Shown: piece after piece, positions 8,724 to 16,915 of the stretch
Position numbering within the stretch: position 1 is the stretch's first letter
How the letters are laid out: every line of letters starts with the position of its first letter
Assembly (NCBI GenBank): GCA_024743275.1
Contig: JANSWW010000002.1
Span: 1 to 64,000 of the forward strand
Direction: 5' to 3'
Origin: Alphaproteobacteria bacterium
GTDB lineage: Bacteria > Pseudomonadota > Alphaproteobacteria > JANSWW01
Length of the DNA stretch: 64,000 nt
The notes under the pieces: model-generated
Seen by the model: the letters and a program-made list of their open reading frames with translations, nothing else
Told to the model about the DNA's origin: nothing
Database searches by the model: none
Made by a program: the position numbers and the translations under genes

Positions 8724-9641
8724 TTACCGCTGAAAAAGCGCCAGGGCGATGGCGATCGCCCTGGACTGGATCATCGTCCGGTCGATGCCGGGCGGGTCCA
8801 AAAAGACCTCCGGCGCCGCCCTGATGTCCTCCTGGTCCTTGGCGTTGAGAAAGACATAGTGGTCGACATCCCGGCCGGCGCTTTCCAGCCGGGCGGTCGG
8901 GACGAGCCCCAAAAGCCACCGGGAACACTGTTCGTAGGGTGCTTCCGTGTCCGCTTCCCCGGTGAAGATCCGGATGGGGACATCGATCCGGGCGAGACTA
9001 TCCTCCGTGAAACCGCGCACGGTCGGCGCCGGGGCCATGGCGAATATCTTCCCGACACGGCCGTCGCGATAGTCGTCGGAGGCGCGCGCCCAGGACTCCC
9101 GGAAGGGGGCCGACGAGTCGAGCAAGGGCTCGACATACCGCCCAAGATCGGGGAATTCCCGCGGTCCCCGGAAACCGGTGGTTTGGTTGTCGGCAAAGGC
9201 GCGGAAAAGGGCCATGTCGGTGACCGCGCCGGCGAGGCAGAAGACCGAGTAGCCCCCGAGCGAGAATCCCGCGGCCGAAATCCGGGTCCGATCGATCCGT
9301 CCGGCGAGAGGGCCGTCCGTCAAATGGTAACCGAGCGCCACCGTCAGATCGCGGGGACGCTCCCACCAAGCCAGGAATCCCTCGGCCCGGTAGGGCTCGA
9401 CGATCGTATTCCCGTGATGATTGACCGCAAGGACGGCATAGCCGGCGGTACTCAGGGCCTCTCCCAACCAGGCGAGACCGTCGGCGCCCCCGCCCGTGCC
9501 GTGGGAGAGCAGTACCAAGGGAAAAGGCTCGCGAACCGCCTCGGGCGGCCAGAGCACCCAGGAGACCGGCCGCGGTCCGTCCCCATCCCAATTCGGACGC
9601 TCTGGATCGAAACACACATCGCGCGTAACGGAAAAACCCAT
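8724..9641 (-). CDS. Alpha/beta hydrolase (dienelactone hydrolase / PAF-acetylhydrolase-like)
   Basis: A soluble hydrolase of 305 residues. The start at 9641 is chosen because AGGAGG lies directly upstream; a longer frame begins at 9692. Motifs are LLSHGTGG (oxyanion-hole region, about residues 44-51), the nucleophile elbow GFSLGG with Ser127, a probable acid Asp in TGEADTEAP, and a His in DVDHYVF. This architecture resembles predicted dienelactone hydrolases and the platelet-activating-factor acetylhydrolase-like group; the substrate is unknown. A 96-bp AT-rich gap separates it from the gamma-carbonic anhydrase-like gene upstream, suggesting its own promoter. Its 3' end faces phaC, but a role in polyester turnover would be speculation. 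Confidence 0.75.
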   Translation of the reverse strand: MGFSVTRDVCFDPERPNWDGDGPRPVSWVLWPPEAVREPFPLVLLSHGTGGGADGLAWLGEALSTAGYAVLAVNHHGNTIVEPYRAEGFLAWWERPRDLTVALGYHLTDGPLAGRIDRTRISAAGFSLGGYSVFCLAGAVTDMALFRAFADNQTTGFRGPREFPDLGRYVEPLLDSSAPFRESWARASDDYRDGRVGKIFAMAPAPTVRGFTEDSLARIDVPIRIFTGEADTEAPYEQCSRWLLGLVPTARLESAGRDVDHYVFLNAKDQEDIRAAPEVFLDPPGIDRTMIQSRAIAIALALFQR

Positions 9642-9737
9642 TCTTGGCCCTCCTCTTTTAAGAGCCTGCCAAGATTTACTCCAGATTTTCAATATAAAAT
9701 CGAAATCGCTAAATTCCCTGAAATGGGATTTTGGCTA

Positions 9738-10268
9738 TTACTCAGTATAGGTTTTCGAGAGTGCGACATAGTGATGGGCCGAGCGCACGATGCCCGCGAT
9801 TTCCTCGTCGCGGAGCTTGCGCTGGAACTTGGCCGGCGCGCCGGCCCAAAGCTCCCCGGACGGCACCACCTTGCCGGGCGTCAGCAACGCGCCCGCGGCG
9901 AGAAATCCATCCTCCTCGACCACGGCCCCGTCCATGACGCAGGCCTTCATGCCGACAAAAGCACGGTCCTTCAGGGTACAGGCATGGATAAGCGCCATAT
10001 GGCCCACCGTCACGTCGGCACCGATCCAGGTCGGCATCTCCGGTCGGCCCGCATAGCCCTCGTTCACGTGAATGACCGTGCCGTCCTGAATATTGGTGCG
10101 CGGACCGACGGTGATCTTCGCCCCGTCGCCGCGCAGGACGCAGTTGTACCAAATGCTGGCGTCGGCGGCGATGTCGACCTGGCCGATCAGAGTCGCGTTC
10201 TCGGCGATGAAGGCGTCATCGTGCATCGTGGGGGTGTTGCCACGGTGGGTCAGGATCATCCCTGGCAT
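9738..10268 (-). CDS. Gamma-carbonic anhydrase family protein (left-handed beta-helix)
   Basis: This 176-residue hexapeptide-repeat protein belongs to the gamma-carbonic anhydrase/YrdA-like family. The three histidines that bind metal in the Cam archetype are present: His67 (GTVIHVN), His90 and His95 (VGHMALIH). The repeats (IxADASIW, ITVGPRTNI, WIGADVTVG, AFVGMKACV) form the predicted beta-helix, and a C-terminal helix follows. Many members have no proven carbonic anhydrase activity, so reversible CO2 hydration is only the best guess. It follows argC by 17 bp and is probably cotranscribed with it. Confidence 0.85.
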   Translation of the reverse strand: MPGMILTHRGNTPTMHDDAFIAENATLIGQVDIAADASIWYNCVLRGDGAKITVGPRTNIQDGTVIHVNEGYAGRPEMPTWIGADVTVGHMALIHACTLKDRAFVGMKACVMDGAVVEEDGFLAAGALLTPGKVVPSGELWAGAPAKFQRKLRDEEIAGIVRSAHHYVALSKTYTE

Positions 10269-10285
10269 CTCGTCCGTCCTTCGGA

Positions 10286-11332
10286 TTACGGGAACATCGC
10301 GACTTTTTCGAGGGCGGTGTCCTCGGCAAAGCCGTACATGACGTTGAGATTCTGGATCGCCTGCCCGCTGGTGCCCTTGACCAGATTGTCGATCACCGAG
10401 ATCACGATGGCCCGCTTCGCCATCCGGTCGGCGACGACACCGATCCAGCAGTTATTGGAGCCCCGGACATGTCGGGTGGCCGGCACCTCGCCATAGGGTA
10501 GAACCCGCACGAAGGTTTCGTCGGCGTAGAACGTATCGAGCGCCTTGTGCAGGTCCTCGGCGCTTGCGCCCCCTTCCAGGCGGACATAGCAGGTCGCGAG
10601 AATGCCCCGGTTCATGGGCATCAGATGGGGGGTGAAGTTGACCACCACGGGCCGGCCGGCGGCCGCCGACAGTCCCTGTTCGATCTCGGGGGCGTGGCGA
10701 TGCTTCGCGACCCCATAGGCATGAATGCCCTCCGCGGCCTCGGCAAAGAGGGACCCCTCCTTCGGCGCCCGGCCAGCGCCGGTGACCCCGCATTTCGCAT
10801 CGATGATGATGTCGTCGGCGTCGATCAACCCGTGTTTCACACCGGGGATTAGCGCCAGTTGGGAGGCCGTCGGATAACACCCCGGCACGGCGACGATCCG
10901 CGCGTTGCCGATCTCCTGCCGATAGATCTCGGTCAGTCCGTAGGCCGCCTCCTTCTGCAGCTCCGGCGCCAGATGGTCATGGCCATACCACTGGGCATAG
11001 GTCTCGATATCCTTGAGCCGGAAATCGGCCGACAGATCGAGAATTCTGAGGTGGGCCGGAAGGTCCTTGATGACTTCCTGAGTGGTCGCGTGCGGCAGAC
11101 CGCAAAAAACCAGATCGACCGTCGACCAGTCGACATCCTCGATCTTGACCAGGTCCGGAAGGTCCAGCGCCGCGAAATGGGGGAAGACGGCGCCGAGCGG
11201 TTTGCCGGCGTGGCGCTCGGCGGTCAAAGCCGTGATCTCGACATGGGGATGGCGCTGCAAGATTCGGATGGTCTCCGCTCCCGCATACCCGCTCGCCCCC
11301 AAGACCGCCGCTCTGATCGTCGCCTGCGTCAT
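10286..11332 (-). CDS. argC: N-acetyl-gamma-glutamyl-phosphate reductase
   Basis: ArgC carries out the NADPH-dependent reduction of N-acetylglutamyl phosphate to the semialdehyde in arginine biosynthesis. The 348-residue frame from the ATG at 11332 has the nucleotide-binding loop AAVLGASGYAGAE, the catalytic cysteine segment VAVPGCYPTASQLAL, the histidine-containing KHRHAPEIEQ, and the C-terminal FVRVLPYGEVPATRHVRGSN typical of the family. In many alphaproteobacteria argC lies near rpsI; here it is about 13 kb away. Confidence 0.96.
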   Translation of the reverse strand: MTQATIRAAVLGASGYAGAETIRILQRHPHVEITALTAERHAGKPLGAVFPHFAALDLPDLVKIEDVDWSTVDLVFCGLPHATTQEVIKDLPAHLRILDLSADFRLKDIETYAQWYGHDHLAPELQKEAAYGLTEIYRQEIGNARIVAVPGCYPTASQLALIPGVKHGLIDADDIIIDAKCGVTGAGRAPKEGSLFAEAAEGIHAYGVAKHRHAPEIEQGLSAAAGRPVVVNFTPHLMPMNRGILATCYVRLEGGASAEDLHKALDTFYADETFVRVLPYGEVPATRHVRGSNNCWIGVVADRMAKRAIVISVIDNLVKGTSGQAIQNLNVMYGFAEDTALEKVAMFP

Positions 11333-11425
11333 CGCCGATTCCGCTCCATGACATGAAATTAAGGTCCGGCCTGTATAGGGACGGAGAACCGCCTTGGCTA
11401 GGGTCCTCACATTGGGGTCAGGCAG

Positions 11426-11869
11426 TCATAACGCCTTTTCGAAGTAGATCCGCTCGTACCCGTCTTCGACCACATGGCGCGTCTCGGTGTATCCGCGCCG
11501 TCGATAGAGGGCCAAGGTCTTTGTCATCTTGGCGTTGGTGTAGAGCACATAGCGTCGGCACCCCTCGGCCCGCAGCCGGTCTTCCATATGGCCGATCAGC
11601 GCCCCGCCGACCCCCTGCCCCTGCTCGGCCGGATCGACCGCGATGGTGTCGAGCAGGGGCGGATCGCGGGCATCGTCGAGGATCAGATAGCCGGCGATCC
11701 CGGTTTCGGTCTCGGCGACGAATACCGGATAGGTCTCGAGCTGGGCCGAGAGATTGACCACCATCGGCGCCGGCGCCTTGCCGATCTCCGGGACATAGGC
11801 CTCGAAGGCCGCCTTCTGGATCCGCGCGAGGGCGGTCAGATCGTCAGCGGTGGCGGGCCGGATGTTCAT
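11426..11869 (-). CDS. GNAT family N-acetyltransferase
   Basis: A 147-residue acetyltransferase of the GNAT fold. The start at 11869 (MNIRPATADDL) has AAGGA upstream and places the canonical N-terminal strand first. The acetyl-CoA pyrophosphate-binding loop is visible as VDPAEQGQGVGGALI, and the C-terminal motif B as ALYRRRGY. The pattern is that of RimI/YpeA-like small-molecule or protein N-acetyltransferases; the acceptor cannot be predicted. It is divergent from the lytic transglycosylase gene, 161 bp away. Confidence 0.85.
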   Translation of the reverse strand: MNIRPATADDLTALARIQKAAFEAYVPEIGKAPAPMVVNLSAQLETYPVFVAETETGIAGYLILDDARDPPLLDTIAVDPAEQGQGVGGALIGHMEDRLRAEGCRRYVLYTNAKMTKTLALYRRRGYTETRHVVEDGYERIYFEKAL

Positions 11870-12030
11870 TTGGTGTCCTTTCTCCTGGACCGACGGCGAT
11901 CCCGGAGACAGAATTCTAGCCTCGAAAAAGCCTGCAACCCAAGGGTGAAGGGCGGAACGAACCGTGCTTTGCGCCCCCTGGTCACAATTCGGTCGGGCGA
12001 ATATGATCATCTAATCGAAACCGTTGGCGG

Positions 12031-13485
12031 ATGTGCCCCATGGCCCGGTTCCTCGCCCTGTTTGCTCTCGCGATGTCGTTCATAGCCCCGGTCCTGGGTC
12101 CCGGCACCAGTTCGGCGGATGAGGTCGACCCGCTTGCGACCGTGATCGCCTCTCAACGGGATGTTCCGTCCCGGACCGGGGACCTCGACGAGATTCTCGA
12201 CAGCGGCGTCCTTAGGGTACTGGTGGAGTACAGCCGCACCCGCTTCTTCGTCGATGGCGGCCGCTTGCGCGGGTTCGAGTACGAACTTGTAACCCAATTC
12301 GCCCAGCAGCTCCGGGAAACCCACAAGGACGCGAAGGGACTCCGGGTCGTGCTGATCCCCATGCCCTTCGACGAGATCCTGCCGGCCCTGGCCAGAGGCT
12401 GGGGCGATATCGCCGCCGCCGGCCTGACGATCACCGCCGACCGAAGCACCCGGGTCGACTTCTCACGTCCTTATCTCACCGGGGTGCGGGAAGCCGTCGT
12501 CGCCGGCAAGAACGCGGCAGCTCCGGAAAGCCTCGCCGATCTCGCGGGCCATACCGTTCACGCACAGGCCGGCACCAGCTTTGTCGCCAATGCCCGTGCG
12601 GCCATCGCCCGTCTCGAAGCGGAAGGCCGTCCGTCCTTCGCCCTCGAAGTGCACGATATGTCGACCGAGCGCCTGCTGGAGATGGCGCATGCCGGTATCG
12701 TCTCCTATGTGCTGACGGACGACTATGAGGCGGCACTATGGGCGGAGGCTCTGGCAAATCTGACCGTCACCCGAGTGAGCGTCGCCGAGGGCGGCGAGAT
12801 CGCCTGGGCCCTGCGGCCGGGCACCCCGGACCTCGCCACGGCGGTCAATGCCTTTCTCGATAAGAACGATAAGGGAACGCTTCTCGGTAACCTTTTGTTA
12901 AAGCGATATTTCCAAGATACCCGATGGATTGAAAATCCGCTGGAGAAGCAAGAAGATCATGATCGGCTGTTCACGCTTAAGCCGCATTTCACGGCCGCGT
13001 CCCAAGAGCAGGAGATCGAATGGCTGCTCCTGGCCGCCCAGGGGTATCAGGAATCTCGGCTGGATCAGTCGGTGATCAGCCCGGTCGGCGCGATCGGGGT
13101 GATGCAGATCCTCCCCTCCACGGCGAAGGACCCGGCGGTGGGCGGCGCCGACATCTACCGGGTCGACGAGAACATTCTCGGCGGGGCCCGCTATCTGCGT
13201 CATCTCTGGGAACGTTATCAGGACATCGACGGGTCCTTCGAACCACTGTTCTTCGCGTTGGCGGCCTATAACGCGGGTCCGACGACCCTGGCCCGTGCCC
13301 GCGCCAAGGCGGGACGGCAGGGGCATGACCCAGACCGCTGGTTCGGCCATGTGGAATACGCGATGATGTCGATGGTCGGCCAGGAACCCATCCGCTATGT
13401 CGGTAATATTTGGACCTACTACATCGCCTATCGTCTGGGATTGAGCTTCGATCAATCCAGTCAAGGCGCGCCCGGCTCGGAGTAG
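12031..13485 (+). CDS. MltF-like membrane-bound lytic murein transglycosylase
   Basis: The 484-residue protein combines a signal peptide (residues 1-29, ending near SSADE), a periplasmic solute-binding-type domain (about 50-290, with GVLRVLVEYSRT, GFEYELVTQFAQQL and DFSRPYLTGVREAV) and a C-terminal SLT lysozyme-like domain. The catalytic glutamate is Glu341 in QGYQESRLDQ, followed by SPVGAIGVMQILP and LAAYNAGP. This is the MltF architecture, in which the first domain regulates peptidoglycan cleavage by the second. It cleaves glycan strands to anhydromuropeptides at the outer-membrane face. A second ATG at 12040 is an equally good start. Its gene is followed by an unknown cytosolic protein. 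Confidence 0.85.
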   Translation: MCPMARFLALFALAMSFIAPVLGPGTSSADEVDPLATVIASQRDVPSRTGDLDEILDSGVLRVLVEYSRTRFFVDGGRLRGFEYELVTQFAQQLRETHKDAKGLRVVLIPMPFDEILPALARGWGDIAAAGLTITADRSTRVDFSRPYLTGVREAVVAGKNAAAPESLADLAGHTVHAQAGTSFVANARAAIARLEAEGRPSFALEVHDMSTERLLEMAHAGIVSYVLTDDYEAALWAEALANLTVTRVSVAEGGEIAWALRPGTPDLATAVNAFLDKNDKGTLLGNLLLKRYFQDTRWIENPLEKQEDHDRLFTLKPHFTAASQEQEIEWLLLAAQGYQESRLDQSVISPVGAIGVMQILPSTAKDPAVGGADIYRVDENILGGARYLRHLWERYQDIDGSFEPLFFALAAYNAGPTTLARARAKAGRQGHDPDRWFGHVEYAMMSMVGQEPIRYVGNIWTYYIAYRLGLSFDQSSQGAPGSE

Positions 13486-13589
13486 CGGCGCCCACCCCCC
13501 GAGAATTCGCTTAGTCTTTCGGGGAAATGACTATACCTTGGGTCCCTGATCAATCGCCGGACCAAGGCGCATCCAGAAGGGACGCCCAT

Positions 13590-14411
13590 ATGGCAGATAT
13601 TCCATCGGTCGCGGGAGGTGTGACGGCTCTGCAGAACAGCCAGCCGTCGGCACGACCCCGCCCCCTCGAGGACCAACCGACCTCTTCCCGTTTCAAGGCC
13701 CAGGATTTCCGGCTGGCCAGTGCGTCAAGCCGGACCGCCTTCGAGGTCGATCTAAGCGGGATCACCGACAAGGACGCGATGCGCGACAAGGTCGCCGGCG
13801 CGCTCACCGATCTTTTCCAGGTCTTTTTCAAGGGACCCGAGTTGGAGAAAACCGTCGGGACCGCGTTGGAAAGCCTGGGCGATGTCCTCGACAAGGCCCT
13901 GGACAGCGAAGCGTCTCCGGTCGGTATTCAGATCGGCCTCGCCCGGGTGGACCAGTTCTTCGGAGAGTTGGGGGACGATCCTCTCGGCGCCAGAATCAGT
14001 CAGTTCGCGGTCGAGGTCGGTGTGGTCACCGACGGCCGGATCAACGCGGAAAATGTGGGTCTGGTCGATCTTTCCGGGGAGCGGATCGCGGTCACCGAGG
14101 CTCAACAGAAGGGCGGCGTCGCGACCTCGGTCTACCAGATCGATGGCGGGGTGGACGTACCGAACCAGGCCCAGACCGAGGCCCGGCAGCAGGCCCTGCT
14201 GGACGCACTGGACCGCCTGGTGCAGGTGAACGACGCCCTGGCCGCCTTTCGCGAGGGTGATCTTTCCGGCCTCCAGAGGCTTGAACAGCTCCTGCGTGGG
14301 GAAAGGGACGGCCCCGGCCTGCGCAGTGCCGACGCCATCGGCCGGCTGCGCGGGCAGAACGACGGCGAGACCGAACGGGTGTTTCCGGGTTCGGGCATCG
14401 TACGGGGTTAG
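13590..14411 (+). CDS. Hypothetical protein, unrecognised
   Basis: No family is recognised for this 273-residue protein. The start at 13590 (MADIPSVAGG) is chosen because GAAGGGA lies about 9 nt upstream; the frame opens earlier at 13527. The N-terminal 50 residues are Pro/Ser/Arg-rich and probably disordered. A middle part (residues about 55-190) reads like a compact alpha/beta domain (DLFQVFFKGPELEKTVG; VGIQIGLARVDQFFGEL; FAVEVGVVTDGRI). A helical, Gln/Leu-rich stretch from about 200 to 250 could be a coiled coil. There is no signal peptide and no membrane segment. It follows the MltF-like gene by 104 bp on the same strand. Confidence 0.8.
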   Translation: MADIPSVAGGVTALQNSQPSARPRPLEDQPTSSRFKAQDFRLASASSRTAFEVDLSGITDKDAMRDKVAGALTDLFQVFFKGPELEKTVGTALESLGDVLDKALDSEASPVGIQIGLARVDQFFGELGDDPLGARISQFAVEVGVVTDGRINAENVGLVDLSGERIAVTEAQQKGGVATSVYQIDGGVDVPNQAQTEARQQALLDALDRLVQVNDALAAFREGDLSGLQRLEQLLRGERDGPGLRSADAIGRLRGQNDGETERVFPGSGIVRG

Positions 14412-14628
14412 GGGCGACGGCGCTGCTTTCGACCCGTTGCCAACACGGCCGTCGATCCCCCGTCATCCTGAGCGGCAGAGGAAAAAAGGGAAGAGCGGCA
14501 AGGACTTGATCTCCGTCGCGGATATTTAAACACTTGTTCCGGTCTTGCCGTAACGGCACGCGGTCCCATTTGCCGAGGGAGCGCGCCGTGCGCCGTGCCC
14601 TCAGACACTCCGCCAAAGGGATTCCTCG

Positions 14629-15483
14629 ATGAACGACATGCCCGAATTTACGCCGCCGAAGGTTTGGACCTGGGACCAGGAGAATGGCGGCAAGTTCGCC
14701 AGCACCAACCGGCCGATCGCCGGTGCCACCCACGACAAGGAGCTTCCGGTCGGCGACAACCCATTGCAGCTCTATTCGCTCGCCACGCCCAACGGGGTGA
14801 AAGTGACGGTGATGCTGGAGGAGCTTCTCGCCAAAGGGCATAGCGGCGCGGAATACGACGCCTATACGATCCGCATCGGCGACGGCGACCAGTTCGGCAG
14901 CGGTTTCGTGGATATCAACCCAAACTCCAAGATCCCCGCCCTGCTCGACCGTAGCGGCCCGGAGCCGATCCGGGTCTTCGAATCCGGCTCGATCCTGTTC
15001 TACCTGGCGGAGAAGTTCGGTGAGTTTCTGCCGACAGAGCCGGCGAAGCGCGCCGAAACGATGAATTGGCTGTTCTGGCAGATGGGCAGCGCGCCCTATC
15101 TCGGCGGCGGCTTCGGGCATTTCTACGCCTACGCCCCCTTAAAGATGGAATATCCCATCAACCGCTTCGCCATGGAGACCAAGCGCCAGCTCGACGTGCT
15201 CGACCGGCAGTTGGCCGATAACCGGTTCATCGCCGGTGACGACTACACGATCGCCGATATCGCCATCTGGCCGTGGTATGGCGTCCTGGCCCAGGGCAAG
15301 ATCTACGACGCCGGCGAGTTCCTCGACGTTCAGTCCTACAAGAACGTCCAGCGCTGGACCGACGAAATCGCCGCCCGCCCGGCGGTGAAGCGCGGCCGGG
15401 TCGTCAACCGGGTCGCCGGGCCGGAGAACGAACAGCTGGAGGAACGGCACTCCGCCGCCGATATCGACAAGCTCGGGCTCTGA
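14629..15483 (+). CDS. yghU: Glutathione S-transferase, YghU type
   Basis: The 284-residue protein matches the YghU/Ure2p-like branch of the GST family, which has disulfide-bond oxidoreductase activity with glutathione. It has the N-terminal extension of this branch (PPKVWTWDQENGGKFASTNRPIAG), a thioredoxin-like domain (LQLYSLATPNGVKVTVMLEELL, then NPNSKIPALLD and ESGSILFYLAEKF) and an all-helical C-terminal domain with DDYTIADIAIWPW. AAAGGG precedes the ATG. A strong terminator follows 21 bp after the stop, so it is probably monocistronic. Confidence 0.92.
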   Translation: MNDMPEFTPPKVWTWDQENGGKFASTNRPIAGATHDKELPVGDNPLQLYSLATPNGVKVTVMLEELLAKGHSGAEYDAYTIRIGDGDQFGSGFVDINPNSKIPALLDRSGPEPIRVFESGSILFYLAEKFGEFLPTEPAKRAETMNWLFWQMGSAPYLGGGFGHFYAYAPLKMEYPINRFAMETKRQLDVLDRQLADNRFIAGDDYTIADIAIWPWYGVLAQGKIYDAGEFLDVQSYKNVQRWTDEIAARPAVKRGRVVNRVAGPENEQLEERHSAADIDKLGL

Positions 15484-15504
15484 AGGCCGGCCGCACGACA
15501 GACG

Positions 15505-15530
15505 AAGGGGGCCGCGGCCCCCTTTTTCTT
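15505..15530 (+). terminator. Rho-independent terminator of the GST gene
   Basis: A GC palindrome (15507-15522, GGGGGCC/GGCCCCC) is followed directly by CTTTTTCTTT-type T-rich sequence. It lies between the stop of the plus-strand GST gene and the stop of the minus-strand chemoreceptor gene. Confidence 0.85.
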
Positions 15531-15545
15531 TCCTCTAACGCCAGC

Positions 15546-16781
15546 TCAGGACGAAAGGGTTTCGGACAGTTCCTCGACCGTCTCCTTGAGGCCGGTCATG
15601 TCGCGGCCCAGCCCGGCCACCATGTCGTCCGTGCTGCGCACGGCGTCTTCCGCCGCCGTTACGCTTTCCTTGGCGCTCGCGATGGCGGCCGTCGCCGCCG
15701 AGGCCCGGGCCGCCGCCGTTTGGACCCGGTCGTTGATCTCCTGGGTCGTATCGCTCTGGCGCTCGATCTCGCCGAAGATCGTCGCCGTCATCGTGCTGAT
15801 CTCCGAGACGTTGTTGGAGATCGAATCGACTGCGTCGATCGCCTTGGTCGACCGGCTCCGAAAATCCGCGATCCGCTCCTCGATCTTCTTCGTTGCGTCC
15901 TCGGTCTGACCGGATAGGGTCTTGACCTCCGCCGCGACGACCGCGAAGCCGCGCCCCGCGTCCCCCGCCCGGGCCGCCTCGATGGTCGCGTTCAGGGCCA
16001 GAAGATTGGTCTGGGCGGCGATGTCCTTGATCAGCTTGGAGACCTCGGCGATCTGATCGAGCCCGGTCTCCAATTGCCGGACCATATCCACAACGCCCTG
16101 GGCGCCGGCGTCCACCTCGCCAACCCGGTCGGAGGCGATTCGGGCCTGGCGATTAACCTCACCGATAACGTCGGACATCTCCCGCGATGCCGCGGCGACG
16201 CCGGTGAGGTTCTCGGCGGTCTCGCCGGCGGAAGCGGCGGCCTCGTCGGCCTGCCCCTTCGCGGCGGAGGCGCTCGCCAGGACATCCCGGGTGAGCTGGG
16301 CCAGATCAGCGCTCGCCCGGATCAGGTCCTCCGAGGTGGCACTGACCTTGCCTTGCAGTTCCGAGACCTTGCGCTGCTTCGACTCGGCGCCGCTGCGCAG
16401 GAGTTCCTCCTTCTGGGCCTGGAGCCGGGAAAACAGGGTGCGCGCGGCGAGCTTGTTGTAGATCATTGTCTGCGGCGGCGGCCCGGCGACGGCGAGGACC
16501 GCATACCGCTCGCCATCGAAGTCAATGGCCACACCGGTGCCCTGGCGCATGCCTTTGGAGCGTTTCGCCTGTTCCGGCGTCACCTCGTATTCGTCGATCT
16601 CGCCGCGCATCACCCGCGCCCCGTTCTCGTGGTGATCGCCGATCCGCTCCTTGGCGCTGGACGCGACGATCTCGCCGCCATGGGTGATGACAAGAACCCC
16701 CTGGCCGATGATCTCGGCGAAGGCCTCGCAGACCTCCTGCGCAAACGCGATATCGAGCTTGATCGAAACGTCCCCGGTCAT
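15546..16781 (-). CDS. Cytosolic methyl-accepting chemotaxis protein with CdaR-type sugar-diacid sensor domain
   Basis: The protein has 411 residues from the ATG at 16781. The first 120 match the putative sugar diacid recognition domain known from the regulator CdaR ([18 protein letters not shown], then [25 protein letters not shown]). A coiled-coil signalling domain follows, with the conserved hairpin tip ([31 protein letters not shown] and [16 protein letters not shown]), and then a long C-terminal helix. No transmembrane segment or HAMP domain is present, so it should be soluble, sensing an internal ligand and signalling to CheA/CheW. Other chemotaxis genes are not nearby. A shorter paralogue lies at 22526-23134. 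The sensor assignment is by resemblance to CdaR; the ligand is unknown. Confidence 0.88.
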   Translation of the reverse strand: MTGDVSIKLDIAFAQEVCEAFAEIIGQGVLVITHGGEIVASSAKERIGDHHENGARVMRGEIDEYEVTPEQAKRSKGMRQGTGVAIDFDGERYAVLAVAGPPPQTMIYNKLAARTLFSRLQAQKEELLRSGAESKQRKVSELQGKVSATSEDLIRASADLAQLTRDVLASASAAKGQADEAAASAGETAENLTGVAAASREMSDVIGEVNRQARIASDRVGEVDAGAQGVVDMVRQLETGLDQIAEVSKLIKDIAAQTNLLALNATIEAARAGDAGRGFAVVAAEVKTLSGQTEDATKKIEERIADFRSRSTKAIDAVDSISNNVSEISTMTATIFGEIERQSDTTQEINDRVQTAAARASAATAAIASAKESVTAAEDAVRSTDDMVAGLGRDMTGLKETVEELSETLSS

Positions 16782-16872
16782 CAGTGGTCCCCCATCATAT
16801 CGGACGATTTGCAACGCGCGGTATCGCGGCACGATAGGTCAGAGAGCGTTAACGAGCCATTTATGTTTTCGG

Positions 16873-16906
16873 AAAAACCGACCGACTAATCTGACTTTTC
16901 GGTCGG
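16873..16906 (-). terminator. Rho-independent terminator of the spermidine-synthase-like gene
   Basis: On the minus strand an 8-bp perfect stem CCGACCGA/TCGGTCGG (16878-16906) with a 13-nt loop is followed by TTTTT. It lies 9 bp beyond the stop codon of the membrane spermidine-synthase-like gene and before the promoter region of the chemoreceptor gene. Confidence 0.85.
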
Positions 16907-16915
16907 CAAAGCGGG

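Noticed and set aside
8703..8726. Repeated CTTAG-like words at the phaC/hydrolase convergent junction, compared with the tandem arrays elsewhere
   Set aside because: The copies are irregular in spacing and very short, so they do not form a true tandem array.
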